Translations under genes and position numbers: made by a program
Part shown: piece by piece, positions 1 to 10,855 of the stretch
Numbering within the stretch: position 1 is the stretch's first letter
Layout of the letters: every line of letters starts with the position of its first letter
Source: Callorhinus ursinus
Taxonomy: Eukaryota > Chordata > Mammalia > Carnivora > Otariidae
NCBI RefSeq assembly: GCF_003265705.1
Contig: NW_020312867.1
Span: 5,863,230 to 5,927,229 of the forward strand
Direction of reading: 5' to 3'
DNA length: 64,000 bases
The notes under the pieces: model-generated
What the model saw: only the letters and a program-made list of their open reading frames with translations
Told to the model about the DNA's origin: nothing
Databases searched by the model: none

Positions 1-984
1 GGGGGGGGGGGGTGCTGGGCTGAGGCTTTGCCCACCAACTCCCCCCACTACGGTGGATCACTCTCAGGTGACGGTGGGTCACTCTCACCCACTGAGTGAA
101 GTTCCTTTATTTTACTGTAAAAAGGCTGAAAGGATTGTCACTTTTTCCTTTGAAATCAGGTACGAATAATTCATCCAATTCATAAGAGGCCCCAGTTTCC
201 CACACTTGACCTGCTCACTCAGGAATTCTTGGCAAATAAGAAAGATCCGAGTAACAAATGTTTTCCGACACATCGTCATTGTCATGACTGTTACACATAA
301 CAATGAATAAAGTTGTCACGATGTTAGAGTCTGAAGACCTTTAACTATACATGTTGCAATGTTGACGTTGCTGTTTTTCTGATTTTAGAGACGACGCATT
401 TTGGTTTTCCAGCTCTCATTTTCCTCATTCATTTGTTCATTTACTCATTTGTTCATTCATTTAACGAATGTAGATTGTTGTGAGCTGGGACCACTCTTCC
501 ATTTGATCACCATCTGTGGGGCGCCTCCTGAGTGCCACGCCCTGTGTTAGAGTCTGAGACGAACTTGCCCCAGAGACGGGCCACCCTCCAGGGCGGTGGC
601 TGAGCCCCGGCCATCAGCTCACGAGTGTAGGAAAGCATAGTCTCCTGCTTGCTCACTCCCCCAAACAACCAGAAGCAGGTGCTATTTTGTTCCCATCTTA
701 TAGACAAGGAAACCGAAGCACAGAGAGGCAAAGTGAATTGCTCAGGGTCACACGCGTAGAGCGAGTGCTGGGGATCTGCGCCCAGGGGGCCTGGTCCCAG
801 AGTCCATGCTCAGAGTCTCTGGCGCTACACGCTCGTTTATATCCTGATAACTGGCACCCCCTTGGCCTGTGGGAGCCCTTCAGGGGTAGGAAGCACTCTG
901 ATCGGTCTCTGCTTCCCTCACACCACCCAGCCCAAGGTCAGTGTCAGAGGAAGCACCCCATAAAAGTGTGTGAGTGGAAGGAAT

Positions 985-1125
985 GTGTGCGAGCTCTTTC
1001 TCCTTTGTTAGATTGGAATTCCTTTGTGTCAGGGCTCAGGGCTCTGCCCTCTTTGTCTCTCCAGCAGCCAGCCTAGGGCCTGGCTTGTGGTGGGTCCCTA
1101 TAAACACTATATTGAATGAAAGTGC
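985..1125 (+). repeat. L2 LINE 3' end
   Basis: The segment follows the L2 3' pattern: a CTCCTTTGTTAGATTGGAATTC-like block, then gggctct-gtctctccagca, 'gcctggcttgtggtgggtcc' and 'ctatattgaatgaa'. Identified by eye against a remembered consensus. Confidence 0.55.
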
Positions 1126-1699
1126 AAAGAACACGTTAATTGACAGGCTGACCAACTGGCTGAATAGATAAATGTAGGGGATGAGATCCCAGAGTCCAGC
1201 GAGAAGATTCTAGAATCCTATCCCTCTCTCCCTTTTCCCATCCAGCCTCCCAACCCTTCAGCCATCCACTCATCCCATCATCACATGTTTATGGAGCCTC
1301 TATTCTGGCTCTGCCCCATGCCAGGCTCTGGGCCCCAGGGAGCACTCATATGTGCATCTACCCTCGGACACCACCAGCACAGGGTAGGGGCAAACATAGA
1401 CACCAAGCAGGTAACATGCTTGAAAATATTCTGTCCTTTGAAAACCCTACAAATGGTCAGAATTTTTCCTCTTGGGGCTTCACTGCTGCCCCTAGCGCAG
1501 AGCCCGGTCCTGATGAAGGCCCTTCATAAACACCAAATTGGGTTGAACTGAGCACTTTGGGACTTGAAAGAGGAAATGATAAGACGTTATGATATAGGTG
1601 GGGACAGATAAGACAGAAGACAGATGTTGGCCTCATTTCCAAATCTGGGGTCGCTTTGAGTATGTTTGTCTTGCTGGGGCTTTTAGTAATTAACCAGAC

Positions 1700-1800
1700 C
1701 TCAGTTCAAGTCCTAACCCTCCTACTTCCTAGGTGTGTGACTTAGGCAAGTTACATCACCCCTCTGAGCCTCCAGTCCTCATTTGCAAAATAGAGATCAG
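1700..1800 (+). repeat. MIR SINE fragment
   Basis: MIR core signature: 'aggtgtgtgacttaggcaag', then 'ctctgagcctccagtcctca' and 'tttgcaaaatagag'. A second, more diverged MIR-like piece follows at about 1845-1920. Confidence 0.6.
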
Positions 1801-2311
1801 GAAGGCCGGAGGGTGGGCAAAGGGGCAGGGTCTCCATCCTGACCCTGCTTTTTACCAGCTGTGTGATTTTCAGCAGGGCAAGCCAGTACTCTGAACCCCC
1901 TCTCTAAAATCAGGTGCCGATCCTGGCGAGGAGGGACTGGGGGGACATTAAGTTGAAGAAGGCAGAGTTTGGGAGCAGTAGGGGGTCGCTGCTCAAGTAA
2001 ACGGGCAGGACAAAGTATGGAGAGACTAGCAGAGCTTCCTGCCTTTCCTCCTGGGACTCTAGTCTAGTGGGATCTCCACGTCTCCCCATTCTCAGGCTCT
2101 CTGACTCTTCTGGAGCACCCCCAGGGCCTCCTCTTTGGCCTCCTGGACCTGCTTTGCATCACCTCCTCCCAGTGCCCAGAGCCAGGTCTGAGGATGTCAC
2201 ACCCCGACAGGTCTCCCCATCCTTCAGGGTGCCTCTTCTGTGAAGCCCTCACTGGCTCATGCTGGCCCTGCTCACTTTCTGCCCTGTAGGTTTTGAACAG
2301 GGCTCTTCCTT

Positions 2312-2341
<30 letters not shown>
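2312..2341 (+). repeat. (CA)n microsatellite
   Basis: About 15 uninterrupted CA dinucleotides. Likely polymorphic. Confidence 0.97.
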
Positions 2342-2343
<2 letters not shown>

Positions 2344-4144
2344 TTGTCAACTCGGTGAGGCCAAGGTCTGCCTGGGATTCCCTTCACTCCCCACTGTGGC
2401 TGACGCAGAGCTCAAGTGTGTTTGTCAGTTGCATCCATCCTTGGGTTGCTTGTAATGGGAAACACAACCCAAACGGACTTAAGTGTCAGAGGGAGTCCTT
2501 GCCCACGTAACTTGAAGGTCTATGGGTTTCAGGCACGGCTGAATCCAAGTGCTCAAAGGAAATCTTCAGGACTGTGCTTCTCTTCATGACGTGGCTCTGC
2601 TTTCTTCTTCATTGACTTCGTTCCCAAACTGACTGACAGCCACTGGCAGCCTCAGGCCCACCCCACGGCTTAACAACCCTAGCAGAAAGAGGATATCTCT
2701 TCCCTAATATTCCTTCAGAAGGCTAGGGCTGACCCCCAGTGGCCCAGTTGGGGTTACACGCTGAGCTCTGAACAGATTGCCGTGGCTGGGGCGAAGGCGC
2801 ACATGGATGCGCACGTGTCCGCGCCGGAAGGTGGAGGTGCCGTGGCAGAGGGTCAGGAGGACAGGCAGGGGAGCGGAGCCAAAGGAAGGACTGGCCTCAG
2901 GGGGGAGGATATAGTGTCTGTGCTGGGGGCCCAGGAAGATGAGGCCAACAAGGGTCCACAGGTTTCCTCCACATGGAAATTGTTGAGGACCTGGCGGGGG
3001 CGGGCGGGCGGGGGGGGGCTGGGTTGCGGGGGGTGCTGATGGAAACCAGGTGGGCAGAGGGCTGGATGTGCCCAAGACAAGCCGGCAGCTCAAAGGGTGA
3101 CCCAGGGACCCGTAGCATCAGCCTCTACAGGGAGCTTGTTGGCCCTGCAGGGCCTCGGGTCTCTGCCCAGACTAACCACACCAGGACCTGCATTTTAATA
3201 CGAGCCCCAGGTGGTTCTTGCCAGTTCAAGGCTGAGAAGCTCAGCTCTGGGGGGCGTGGCTGAGAAGGGAAGAGAGAGGGAGGGAGGGAGCTGGAGGGAG
3301 TGTGGGGTCAAAGGAAAGGACCTTGATTCTTGCTGAGGAGGGAGAGACTGGAGTGTGTTGTATGCTCTTAACAATGAAAAAAATTAACTTTCTGTTCACA
3401 AGGTGAATCTTCATTAATGTTTCGCAGGACATCGTTTCATATTTGCATAAATCAAATGTGACCTGACTGTATTTGTTGTCTGAAAGAACAAACAGCCCGA
3501 AAGCCTCCCACTCTGGATTCTTTGGCAACGGGAGGCCTCCCAGGATCATTTCTTGCTGGACGAGGACACCAGGTGCTGTGAGCGCCGCAGAGACTCCGGG
3601 GAGAACGCCAGAGGCCACCCCACTTCCGTCCTGTCTCCCTTCTTTGTCTCCCCATGTGGCTCCACGAAACTCTGCTCCAGGCCCACAGGGCCCCTCGTGT
3701 TGTTCACAAAGAGGGTGCTGGAAAAGGAGGTTGAGGGAATGGATGCTGTCATATGTGTCACTGGGCCAGAATGGCCTTGTGAGCCGCCTCTGTCACTGTG
3801 TCCTCAGGCCATAGGTCCATGGGACATGAGGATGACCTAGAGAGGCTGGAGCTCAGGGATCGCTTTGTGCAGGGTGTGGGGAGACCTCCGGTCTTGGGGC
3901 CCTCCCCTCACTGTGGGTTCCCTAAGCCCCAGCTCTGGCACCTCCGAGATGGGGTTTCTTGGCTGCCACACTGTGAGTCATAGAACCAGGGCGTTGCAAA
4001 GGGACTTGGCTTCCTCCCTCTGCTTCTTGTGGTACCAGTGGGGAAACTGAGGCCAGAGCAGCATGGGGGACTTGATGGACAGTTGTAGGCCTGGACAAGA
4101 ACCTAGGGCATCTCTTCCCCGAGGCCCTAGACAGCCCCATCTCC

Positions 4145-4345
4145 TACTGTTCTCTGCCAGAAGACCTGGGTTGGAATTTCACTCTGCCTCCGTCTGGCTG
4201 TGCGGAAATGGGACAAGCAGCTAGCCTCTCTGAGCTTCAGTTCCCTTATCTGCAAAGCAGAGATATTAACAGCCACCTCTTAAGGTGGCTGTGAAGACCA
4301 TATGGATGAAGAGCACAGCACAGGGCTGGACACAGAATAAAAAGA
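4145..4345 (+). repeat. MIR SINE
   Basis: MIR body: 'gacctgggttggaatttcac', 'tctctgagcttcag', 'cttatctgcaaagc', then 'ggtggctgtgaagacc' and 'gcacagcacagggctggacac', which is the expected order for a near full MIR. Confidence 0.65.
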
Positions 4346-4356
4346 AGTAGCTAAAA

Positions 4357-4489
4357 GGGCGCCTCAGTGGCTCAGTGGGTTAAGCATCCGACTCTTGATC
4401 TCAACTCAGGTGTTGATCTCAGGGTTGTGAGTTCAAGCCCTGCATTGGGCTCCACACTGGGTGTGCAGCCTACTTAAAAAGCAAACAAA
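4357..4489 (+). mobile_element. CAN SINE (tRNA-Lys-derived), older subfamily
   Basis: Starts with a gggcgcct-cagtggctcag head, has the tRNA-related body and ends in an A-rich tail. It is flanked by an 8-bp direct repeat 'tagctaaa' (4348-4355 and 4490-4497), consistent with target-site duplication. The shorter body lacks the CT-rich segment of younger copies. Confidence 0.9.
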
Positions 4490-4734
4490 TAGCTAAAGTC
4501 TATTAACTACCATAATGTTACTGCTGTTATTAGCCCCATTTCTCTAATGGGGAGACTGAAGCACAGACAGGTTAAGTATCCTAGTAGGCTGAAGAACTGG
4601 GATTTGAGCCCATGAATTCTGACTCCCTAGCCTTCATATTTAGTCATATCACTTCTCTGAGCCCCAGTTTCTCCACATTTAAAATGGAGCTAATGATATC
4701 GATTTTAAGGGATGGCTTTGAAAATCGAGCAAGA

Positions 4735-4937
4735 AGGGGGTTCTGGGTGGCTCAGTCGGTTAAGCATCTGCCTTTGGCTCAGGTCATGATAGCAGGGTTT
4801 TGGGATCAAGTCCCGCATCAGGCTCCTTGCTCAGTGGGGAGTCTGCTTCTTCCTCTCCCTCTGCCTGCAGCTCCCCCTGCTTGTGCTCTCTCTCTGTCAA
4901 ATAAATAAATAAAATCTTGGAAAAAAAGAAGAAGAAG
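4735..4937 (+). mobile_element. CAN SINE
   Basis: Typical head 'ctgggtggctcagtcggtta', CT-rich middle, AATAAATAAATAAAATCTT end and (GAA)n tail. Target-site duplication 'aaaatcgagcaaga'/'aaaatcaagcaaga' at 4721-4734 and 4938-4951. Confidence 0.93.
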
Positions 4938-5892
4938 AAAATCAAGCAAGATCACGAAAGCCAAGTGCCCAGCACAGTGTCTGACATAAAAAAAATGCTG
5001 CTTTACCCAAGTAGCTTCAGTCCGGGTGTAGGAGACATGGATTAGCAGGGGCATGGCTCCACCTTGTGGTGCAGTCTTGGAACTGCACCCCTCACCCAGA
5101 TGTCCTGCCAGTCTGTTCTGGTTACTCCCGCAGGGCCCCGAGGGACGGGTGGAGGGGGCAGCTGAAGCCGGTACAGTTTCCACCCCTATCACTGCAGGGG
5201 CTGGTCTGTGGGAAGCAGGGGTGACGCGGAGGGTTTGACTGTGGGTTCGACTGTGGGTTCTCACACCCCCTTGAGGTTTCCTATCCACATCTTTGCCCAG
5301 TTGCTCCCTCTGCCTCATCATTTGTAGACTGTTAGTTGGTGGGGGCAGTTTGCTAAGCAGGCTCTGCACCTAAGCTTTCTTCATGCATTTTCTCAGGATT
5401 ACCCTGTAAGATGGGGGCTGGTCTCACTCCCATTTGGCAAAAGAGGAAGCTGAGGTTCAGAGAGTCCATGGAAGAGCAGGATTTGAACTCGGATCTACCT
5501 GACTCCAGAGCCTGTGCCCTTCCTTGTTGCACCAAAGAGCTGTGACAGGGGCCACCCCCTCCCTGAAATATGCAACCTTATCATGAGAGTCCCCTGCACA
5601 AAAGGGTTCCCCTGCTCATTCCCGCCCACCCATCGGGAAGATCTTAGGGTTCCCAGGGCCTCTGAGGCCCGGATTCTGACCTTCTGGGACTTTAAATGTG
5701 TGTTATCTTATCCTGAAGTGTATCTTAGACACTGAAAAAGTGGCTTTGGAGCAAATTTCTTATACGGGAGGGGAAGGCAGAGGACAGACAAGCGGGAGCT
5801 GAGGGTGCAGGGTCAGAGGGTCTCACGGGTATAGCCCCCATCGCCTCTGAGTCCTAACTGGCTCACAGCTAGTCAGCAGCCTGGCTTTGTGC

Positions 5893-6035
5893 GTCTTACC
5901 GGAATGCCATCGCCCTACTGGACAGAACACTGCCCCAGCTTCGGGGGCCAGTGAAAATGCTCCGACCCCCGGCCTTGGAGCACACGTACCTCCTGATGGG
6001 GGCGCGAAGCTCACAGCCTGGCCTTCCCCCATTAC
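5893..6035 (-). pseudogene. Possible decayed exon 8-like segment (speculative)
   Basis: On the minus strand an open segment reads VMGEGQAVSFAPPSGG and ends at a good donor, TTCCG|GTAAGAC. It lies downstream of the decayed BPIF gene, where the exon equivalent to BPIFB4 exon 8 ([18 protein letters not shown]) would be expected. Similarity is weak and the acceptor is unconvincing, so this may be chance. Confidence 0.15.
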
Positions 6036-6379
6036 AGCACCTTTGGTTCAGTGCTTAGAGGCTTTTCTGCCTTACCCAGCGCCATGCCGAAATACCTTCC
6101 TGGAGAGGTATTCCACCTCACCAGTCCTGAGCATATCCAAAGCCAGGCTCTAACGAAGGGACTATTTGCAGCTTGGCTGCAGGAGATTGCCGGTGTGTGA
6201 ATGAAGACGACAGTCCCTCAAGATGGGGCCAGAGAGTTCCACAGGGACTCTCCAGGGTTTAAACCTCCTTACCATAGTCCTGGCAGGGGTGCCATGCTGA
6301 TCCTACAGCTAGGGAGTGGGTCTCTGCAACTGACAGGAAAGAGAGACATGAAAAGATGTTGCTGTGAGCCAGGCCTGTA

Positions 6380-6510
6380 GTGGCCGTGGGTTTTCCAGAG
6401 GTGTCCTTTGCCGTGTCCCCAACACTCATCATTGAGGGATAGGCCTTTAGAGACTGGGCGTATTTTACAGGTGGGAGAGGAGAGACCCAGAGAGAGAATG
6501 GGACTGGTAT
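6380..6510 (-). repeat. MIR-like fragment
   Basis: The reverse strand reads 'gtctctcctctcccacctgt' followed by 'aaaat', the 3' half of a MIR-type element. Confidence 0.4.
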
Positions 6511-6879
6511 GAGGTCACCTGGAGAGTTGGGAGCTGAACTATGGCTTGGACTTGGGTGTCAGGATGCCCAGGCCAGGGATCTTTCTGGTCATCTTCCCTG
6601 GCTTTCACCACAATCATGGAGAATTCCCAGGGAAGCGGCTTAGAGGGCTCCCCGATGAGCCAGGCCATCCCTGGTTCCCCAGAGAGACTATAGGCTGCCC
6701 CTCCTGCTTGAGGGGCATCTCGTCTCCTCCCCTGCCTCTTGCCAGGGACCCAATCTTGGTGAGAAACATAGAGGAGGCAAAGGTGGCCTGAGGCAAGCTA
6801 TGATGATAGTTCTGAATTCTGGCCAGGAAAGCATAGAGCATAGGGGATTGGGAAATAGAATGAAAACAGTGATGTGATT

Positions 6880-6915
6880 AAACAAACAAACAAACAAACA
6901 AACAAGAAAACAAAA
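6880..6915 (+). repeat. (AAAC)n microsatellite
   Basis: Run of AAAC units with an interrupted end ('aagaaaacaaaac'). Confidence 0.9.
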
Positions 6916-6954
6916 CTCCTCTAAGACTCAGAACTCTCAGTTGGTTTTATTGGG

Positions 6955-7575
6955 AAGCTTCTCACAATAGAATTGTGGAATATCCCAGAAACCTCACCAC
7001 AATGCTCTTTACCATAACATGGGATAGCCTGGAAACTTAACCGTAATACTAAGAGCAAACTCACTTTAGCACCAAGAGAATGGGCTAGCCCAGAAACCCA
7101 ATGGTAATATCTTCACTATGGAATGAGATATCCCAATAAGTGACTGTAATCGTGAAATATTTTAGGAGCACCATTACAGGAGTCCTTCCTATTGGGTAGG
7201 ATATCCCAGGAATCCCACAACACTGATCATCACGGAGTAGAAAACTTAGGCAATTTTATTGAAGGGTTAATTATTATAAGTGAGTGGATCTCTTGACAAA
7301 ACTCTTCACCATGGAGTAGGTTAGTTTAGGAGCTCCACCTTAATGCTGGTGACTGTGCAGTGGGCTATCCCAAGAACTTGGCTCTAACACTGATCACTAT
7401 GGAATGGGCTACTTCAGAAAAATTTACAACAAGAATCACAATGGAATAGGAGACCCTAGAATTCCAGTGTAACAGTAATCACTCTGGAATGGGCTGTCTC
7501 AGGAACCCCACTGTAACACTGGTCACTGTGGCATTCCTATCCCAAAACCCAGCTTTAGTGCTCATTATGGATCAA
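6955..7575 (+). repeat. Degenerate tandem array, period about 43 bp
   Basis: Imperfect units of the form 'cactatggaatgggctatcc' + 'caggaaccccactgtaacac' + 'tgat' recur. Recognisable copies of the 'ggaatgggctatcc' core begin near 6975, 7018, 7080, 7122, 7360, 7404, 7447 and 7490, spaced mostly 42-44 bp with some larger steps. Units are heavily diverged. No open reading frame explains the periodicity. Confidence 0.7.
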
Positions 7576-7784
7576 AATACAGATTCTGTGTCAGGTGGGC
7601 TCTCCATGGCCCCAGGACTTTACACTGGCTTTCAGAACCCTTGAGAAAGGACTGCTCAACACTGAAGAAAGCCGTGGGGTTGGGAGACGACGGGGTTGGA
7701 TATAAGAAGAAAAACACTTTCGCTCAGCCAGTTAATGAAAGAGGCCGGGAAGTGTTTGTCCTGGGGAAAACCAGAAAGCCTCCA

Positions 7785-7925
7785 TTAATTGAGCACCATC
7801 TGTGTGCCAGGCCCTGAGCCTCTCATTTGATCCTCACAACAAACTTGCAATATAGGGATTATAGACGGGGGGAGAAGGAAACTCGGAGATGTAAATAGTT
7901 TGCCCAGGTCTTACAGTTAGGGTGG
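7785..7925 (+). repeat. Ancient MIR/L2-type remnant
   Basis: Contains 'attgagcaccatctgtgtgc' + 'caggccctgagcc', then 'tttgatcctcacaacaaact', a block found in many old mammalian repeats. Family assignment is uncertain. Confidence 0.45.
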
Positions 7926-8749
7926 CAGAGCTCTTCCTAAAATCTGGACCTCCACCTTTGACCCTGGACAGCTGAGTGCTGGAAGGCATGGGGCTGCTGG
8001 TTCCAAGGTCCCTGAAGATCCTACTTTGTGGAACAAAACACCCTCCTCATAATCAGAACTTCCCATGAATCGAGGTGCTGGTAGGATGATGTTCATGCTT
8101 AGAAGAAGCTCAGACGGGAGGGATGCAGGAGAGGGCCACCACGGACCACTCCTCCTGCATGGACCCCATATATTGTGATGCCAAGTAACTAACTTGATTG
8201 TTTTGTTTTGTTTTTTAATATTTAAGTCAAAGGGAAGGGGGAATAAACCACTAAGTTTTGAGTCCCTACTCTGTGCTGGACAAATAACCAGACATCTTCT
8301 CATCTAATCATTATACTATATTTCATGCTTGTCAAGATACCATTGATTAAGATATACATTATTTAGTGTGCCATTGAGGATTTTTTTAAATTGCCAACTA
8401 GACTATGATATACCACTGAATATAAGACACACACCGATTTCAGAAACATCACAATGTGGGGGAAATGTGTGTCTTGGAACAGATGATCTATGATCACTTC
8501 GTATGGGTCTGGTAGACAAGAAAGTTGAGACATGGGGAGGTAAGGGGATCTGCCCAAGTGTGCACAGCCAAGCATCAGCCAAGCCTGCTTGCCTCCAAAA
8601 CCACGGCACATGCGCCTCTCTTAACAGCGCAGCTGTGGCACATAGTCCTGGCCCAGGGGACCCCAGTGAGTGATGGGGCGGGGCCTCCACTGAGCTTGTC
8701 TCAGATGCAAAGTTATGGCTAATCTCAGGAGAGAACCCGCTGCGCGTAC

Positions 8750-8836
8750 CTGAAAGTCCAGGTGACAATGCGGCTCAGACAATGGGGGCACTTGGATGAG
8801 AGCAAAGCCTCCTAAATAACCCGAGGGAGTGGGCAT
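8750..8836 (-). pseudogene. Decayed BPIF gene, exon equivalent to BPIFB4 exon 7
   Basis: Acceptor ctctgtctccctcag|ATG and donor CAG|GTACGC flank 87 bp. Entered in the phase left by the previous exon it reads NAHSLGLF and stops after about 20 residues. Shifted by one base it reads GYLGGFALIQVPPLSEPHCH followed by LDFQ, which aligns with BPIFB4 [26 protein letters not shown]. An extra base near the CTCGGGTTATTTAGG stretch explains both observations. The retained donor argues that the ancestor was a long BPIFB protein rather than a short BPIFA. Confidence 0.75.
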
Positions 8837-9066
8837 CTGAGGGAGACAGAGGGACAGAGGTGACAGTGGGAGGGGGGACAAGAGGAGACCCAAGAGATCA
8901 AGCTGACTGCAATGCCTTCATAAAACTCCTTCCTTCGTCCCTGTCTTATACAGACTTCACAAGGGGGAGATAATTCCCAAACTTCTAGAAAATACATGGT
9001 AGCCCCAGAGCTCTACAGTCTTCCAGCGCAAGAGAGCAGAACATTCTTAACTTGGCACGTAGCAAT

Positions 9067-9110
9067 CTGTCCGTCCGTCCGTCCGTCCGTCCGTCCATCC
9101 GTCCGTCCAG
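9067..9110 (+). repeat. (GTCC)n microsatellite
   Basis: About ten GTCC units with one ATCC interruption, at the edge of a much longer pyrimidine-rich decayed array. Confidence 0.95.
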
Positions 9111-9765
9111 TCTCCTTCTTGCCTGCCTTACCATCATCTTTCTCTTATCTTCCCATCCGCCCACCCACCCATCCACCTGATGTTCCCTCCCTCTCCTTCC
9201 CTCCTTCTCTTCCGTTCATCCGTCTATCTTGTATCCATCTCTATTGTTTCCTTTCTTCGTCCATCACTCTTTCAGTTAATCCACACATCATCTCTCCACA
9301 CATCTATCCATCATCCCTCTTCCCACCCACCTAGTAATAGGCCCTCCTTTCTTCCCATTCATCCTGGCGCTCATCCACCCATACATGTACCCTTTCACAC
9401 ATCCGTCCTTTTATTCAACCATCCTTACTTCCTTCTCTACTTTCATTCTTTTATCCATTCTTCCTCCCTTTCCTTCTTTTCGTCCATCCTCCTTCATCCT
9501 TCCTGTTTCTCTTATACCCATCTCATTTTCCTGCCTTCCCTCTATTCATCCCTCCACCTAAAATCCCTTTCCGCCATTCTCCCTTCCTTCCATTCTGTTT
9601 TCATCATACTCTGTCCACTCCTCCTTGTATTCACCTGTCCACTCATGCATCTTCTGTCCACCCATTCCTCCGTCCATGTTTTCACTTTTCCGTTTTACCA
9701 TTCATTCACACTTCTGTCCTTTGTTCCATTCAGCCACGTCCCCCCTTTCATCTCCAGTTCATACT
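9110..9765 (+). repeat. Long decayed (ATCC/CTTC)n tetranucleotide tract
   Basis: About 650 bp very rich in pyrimidines on the plus strand, built from diverged CATC, TTCC and CACC tetramers. The open frames across it (Ser/Pro/His-rich) are a by-product of the repeat. Confidence 0.85.
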
Positions 9766-10372
9766 CCAACAAAGTAGATATGGCGTGTCCACTGTGTGCT
9801 CATCCATGAGACAAACACAAGAAAGACCACAACAGAGTCCCTCCCCTCAAGGAGCTTCTGTTCTAGTGGAAGAAACCAACAATTACTACACACTATGGTA
9901 AGTGTGATGGATAGGTGTGCAAATGTCCTGAGCAGGGACTCATTCTACCTGGAGAGATCTGGAAAGGCACTGGGGAGGACAAACCATTGGAGTCACACCT
10001 TGAAGGGGCGTGGGATTTTTCCAGGCAGAAGGAGGGCATAAGAAGTCATTCAGAACAAAGCTATGATGTGTCAAAAAGGCCTGGAGTGTATGGGATATCT
10101 GAGATCAGCGGGCTGGAGTAGCAGGAGGGCGCCAGAGGAGAACGGGGCTGGAGCAGTTGCAGGAGAGACCTTGACTGCCAGCTCTGGGGGCTTTGAATTT
10201 GATCTTCTTGGTAATGGGAAGCTACAGAAGATTCTGATCAGAGGTGTGATTCAGAAAAATCTCCCTGGAAGCCATGAAGGGGAGAAAACAGGAGTGTGTG
10301 GGTTTGGGGGGGAGGGGCTACTGCAACGTCTCAGCAAGAGGGCAATGCTCAAGGGTCCATAACACATCTTAC

Positions 10373-10433
10373 TTTTCAGAATGCTCAGCTGTTGATTGAT
10401 GATGTAGAACCAGAATCGGACCACTGGGCACAG
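10373..10433 (-). pseudogene. Decayed BPIF gene, exon equivalent to BPIFB4 exon 6
   Basis: 61 bp, identical in length to BPIFB4 exon 6. Acceptor catttcag|CTG, donor CTGAAAA|GTAAG. Reads LCPVVRFWFYIINQQLSILK, aligning with BPIFB4 [20 protein letters not shown]. The cysteine is the second partner of the family's conserved disulphide. Open and in phase with its neighbours. Confidence 0.88.
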
Positions 10434-10791
10434 CTGAAATGCAGATGAGCAGAGGCCTCTGTGACAGGAGACTTGGGCCACCCTTCCAGCCCAGCCCAGC
10501 CCAGCCTCTGACTGGCCACGCACAGTGGAGTGATTTTATAGTCTTTTGTAGACACAACACAAATCTCCCTCTTCCACAGGTGAAAACTACTTGACACACA
10601 TTAGTCCCTCTATAAGTGTCCCTTTCTCTCCCCTTTCCCCCAGCATCAGGGACCCGGACAAAGGACAGGGCAGCAAAGTTCTGGGAGGCTGGAGGGCCCA
10701 GCCTGCATGGGCTGCTTCTCCCTACCTTGGCTGTTCCTCCGTGCCTCCAGCTGATCTGCAGGGTCTGCTGGGCCCACCTTGTCAAACTTAC

Positions 10792-10855
10792 CATATTGGG
10801 TAAGGAGTTCCGCAGAGCCCATTTCAGCATGACTTTTGTCACTGAAGAGAGCAGG
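10792..10855 (-). pseudogene. Decayed BPIF gene, exon equivalent to BPIFB4 exon 5
   Basis: 64 bp, identical in length to BPIFB4 exon 5. Acceptor ttccccttcccag|C, donor ATG|GTAAGT. With the inherited phase it reads RLLSSVTKVMLKWALRNSLP-NM, aligning with BPIFB4 [22 protein letters not shown]. Open and in phase. An alternative acceptor 'ctcttcag' slightly downstream would break the frame and is not preferred. Confidence 0.87.

Larger units (their letters stand above)
1..5880. other. Non-genic sequence with old interspersed repeats
   Basis: I see no gene here. The stretch opens with a run of 12 G, then holds MIR and L2 remnants, a CA repeat, a G-rich patch near 3000 and two CAN SINEs (listed separately). 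Short open frames on both strands lack exon boundaries, family motifs or coherent coding character. If the human gene order holds, BPIFA2 would lie beyond position 1, but no exon of it is recognised. Confidence 0.6.

Noticed and set aside
2704..3093. GC-rich minus-strand open segment with Pro-rich start and RGHVRIHVRLRPSHG
   Set aside because: Considered as a C-terminal BPI exon of the decayed gene, but no alignment to the BPIFB4 exons and only a weak acceptor before HRHYILPP.
9180..9809. 209-residue Ser/Pro/His-rich open frame on the plus strand
   Set aside because: Arises from the pyrimidine-rich tetranucleotide tract; no splice or family evidence.
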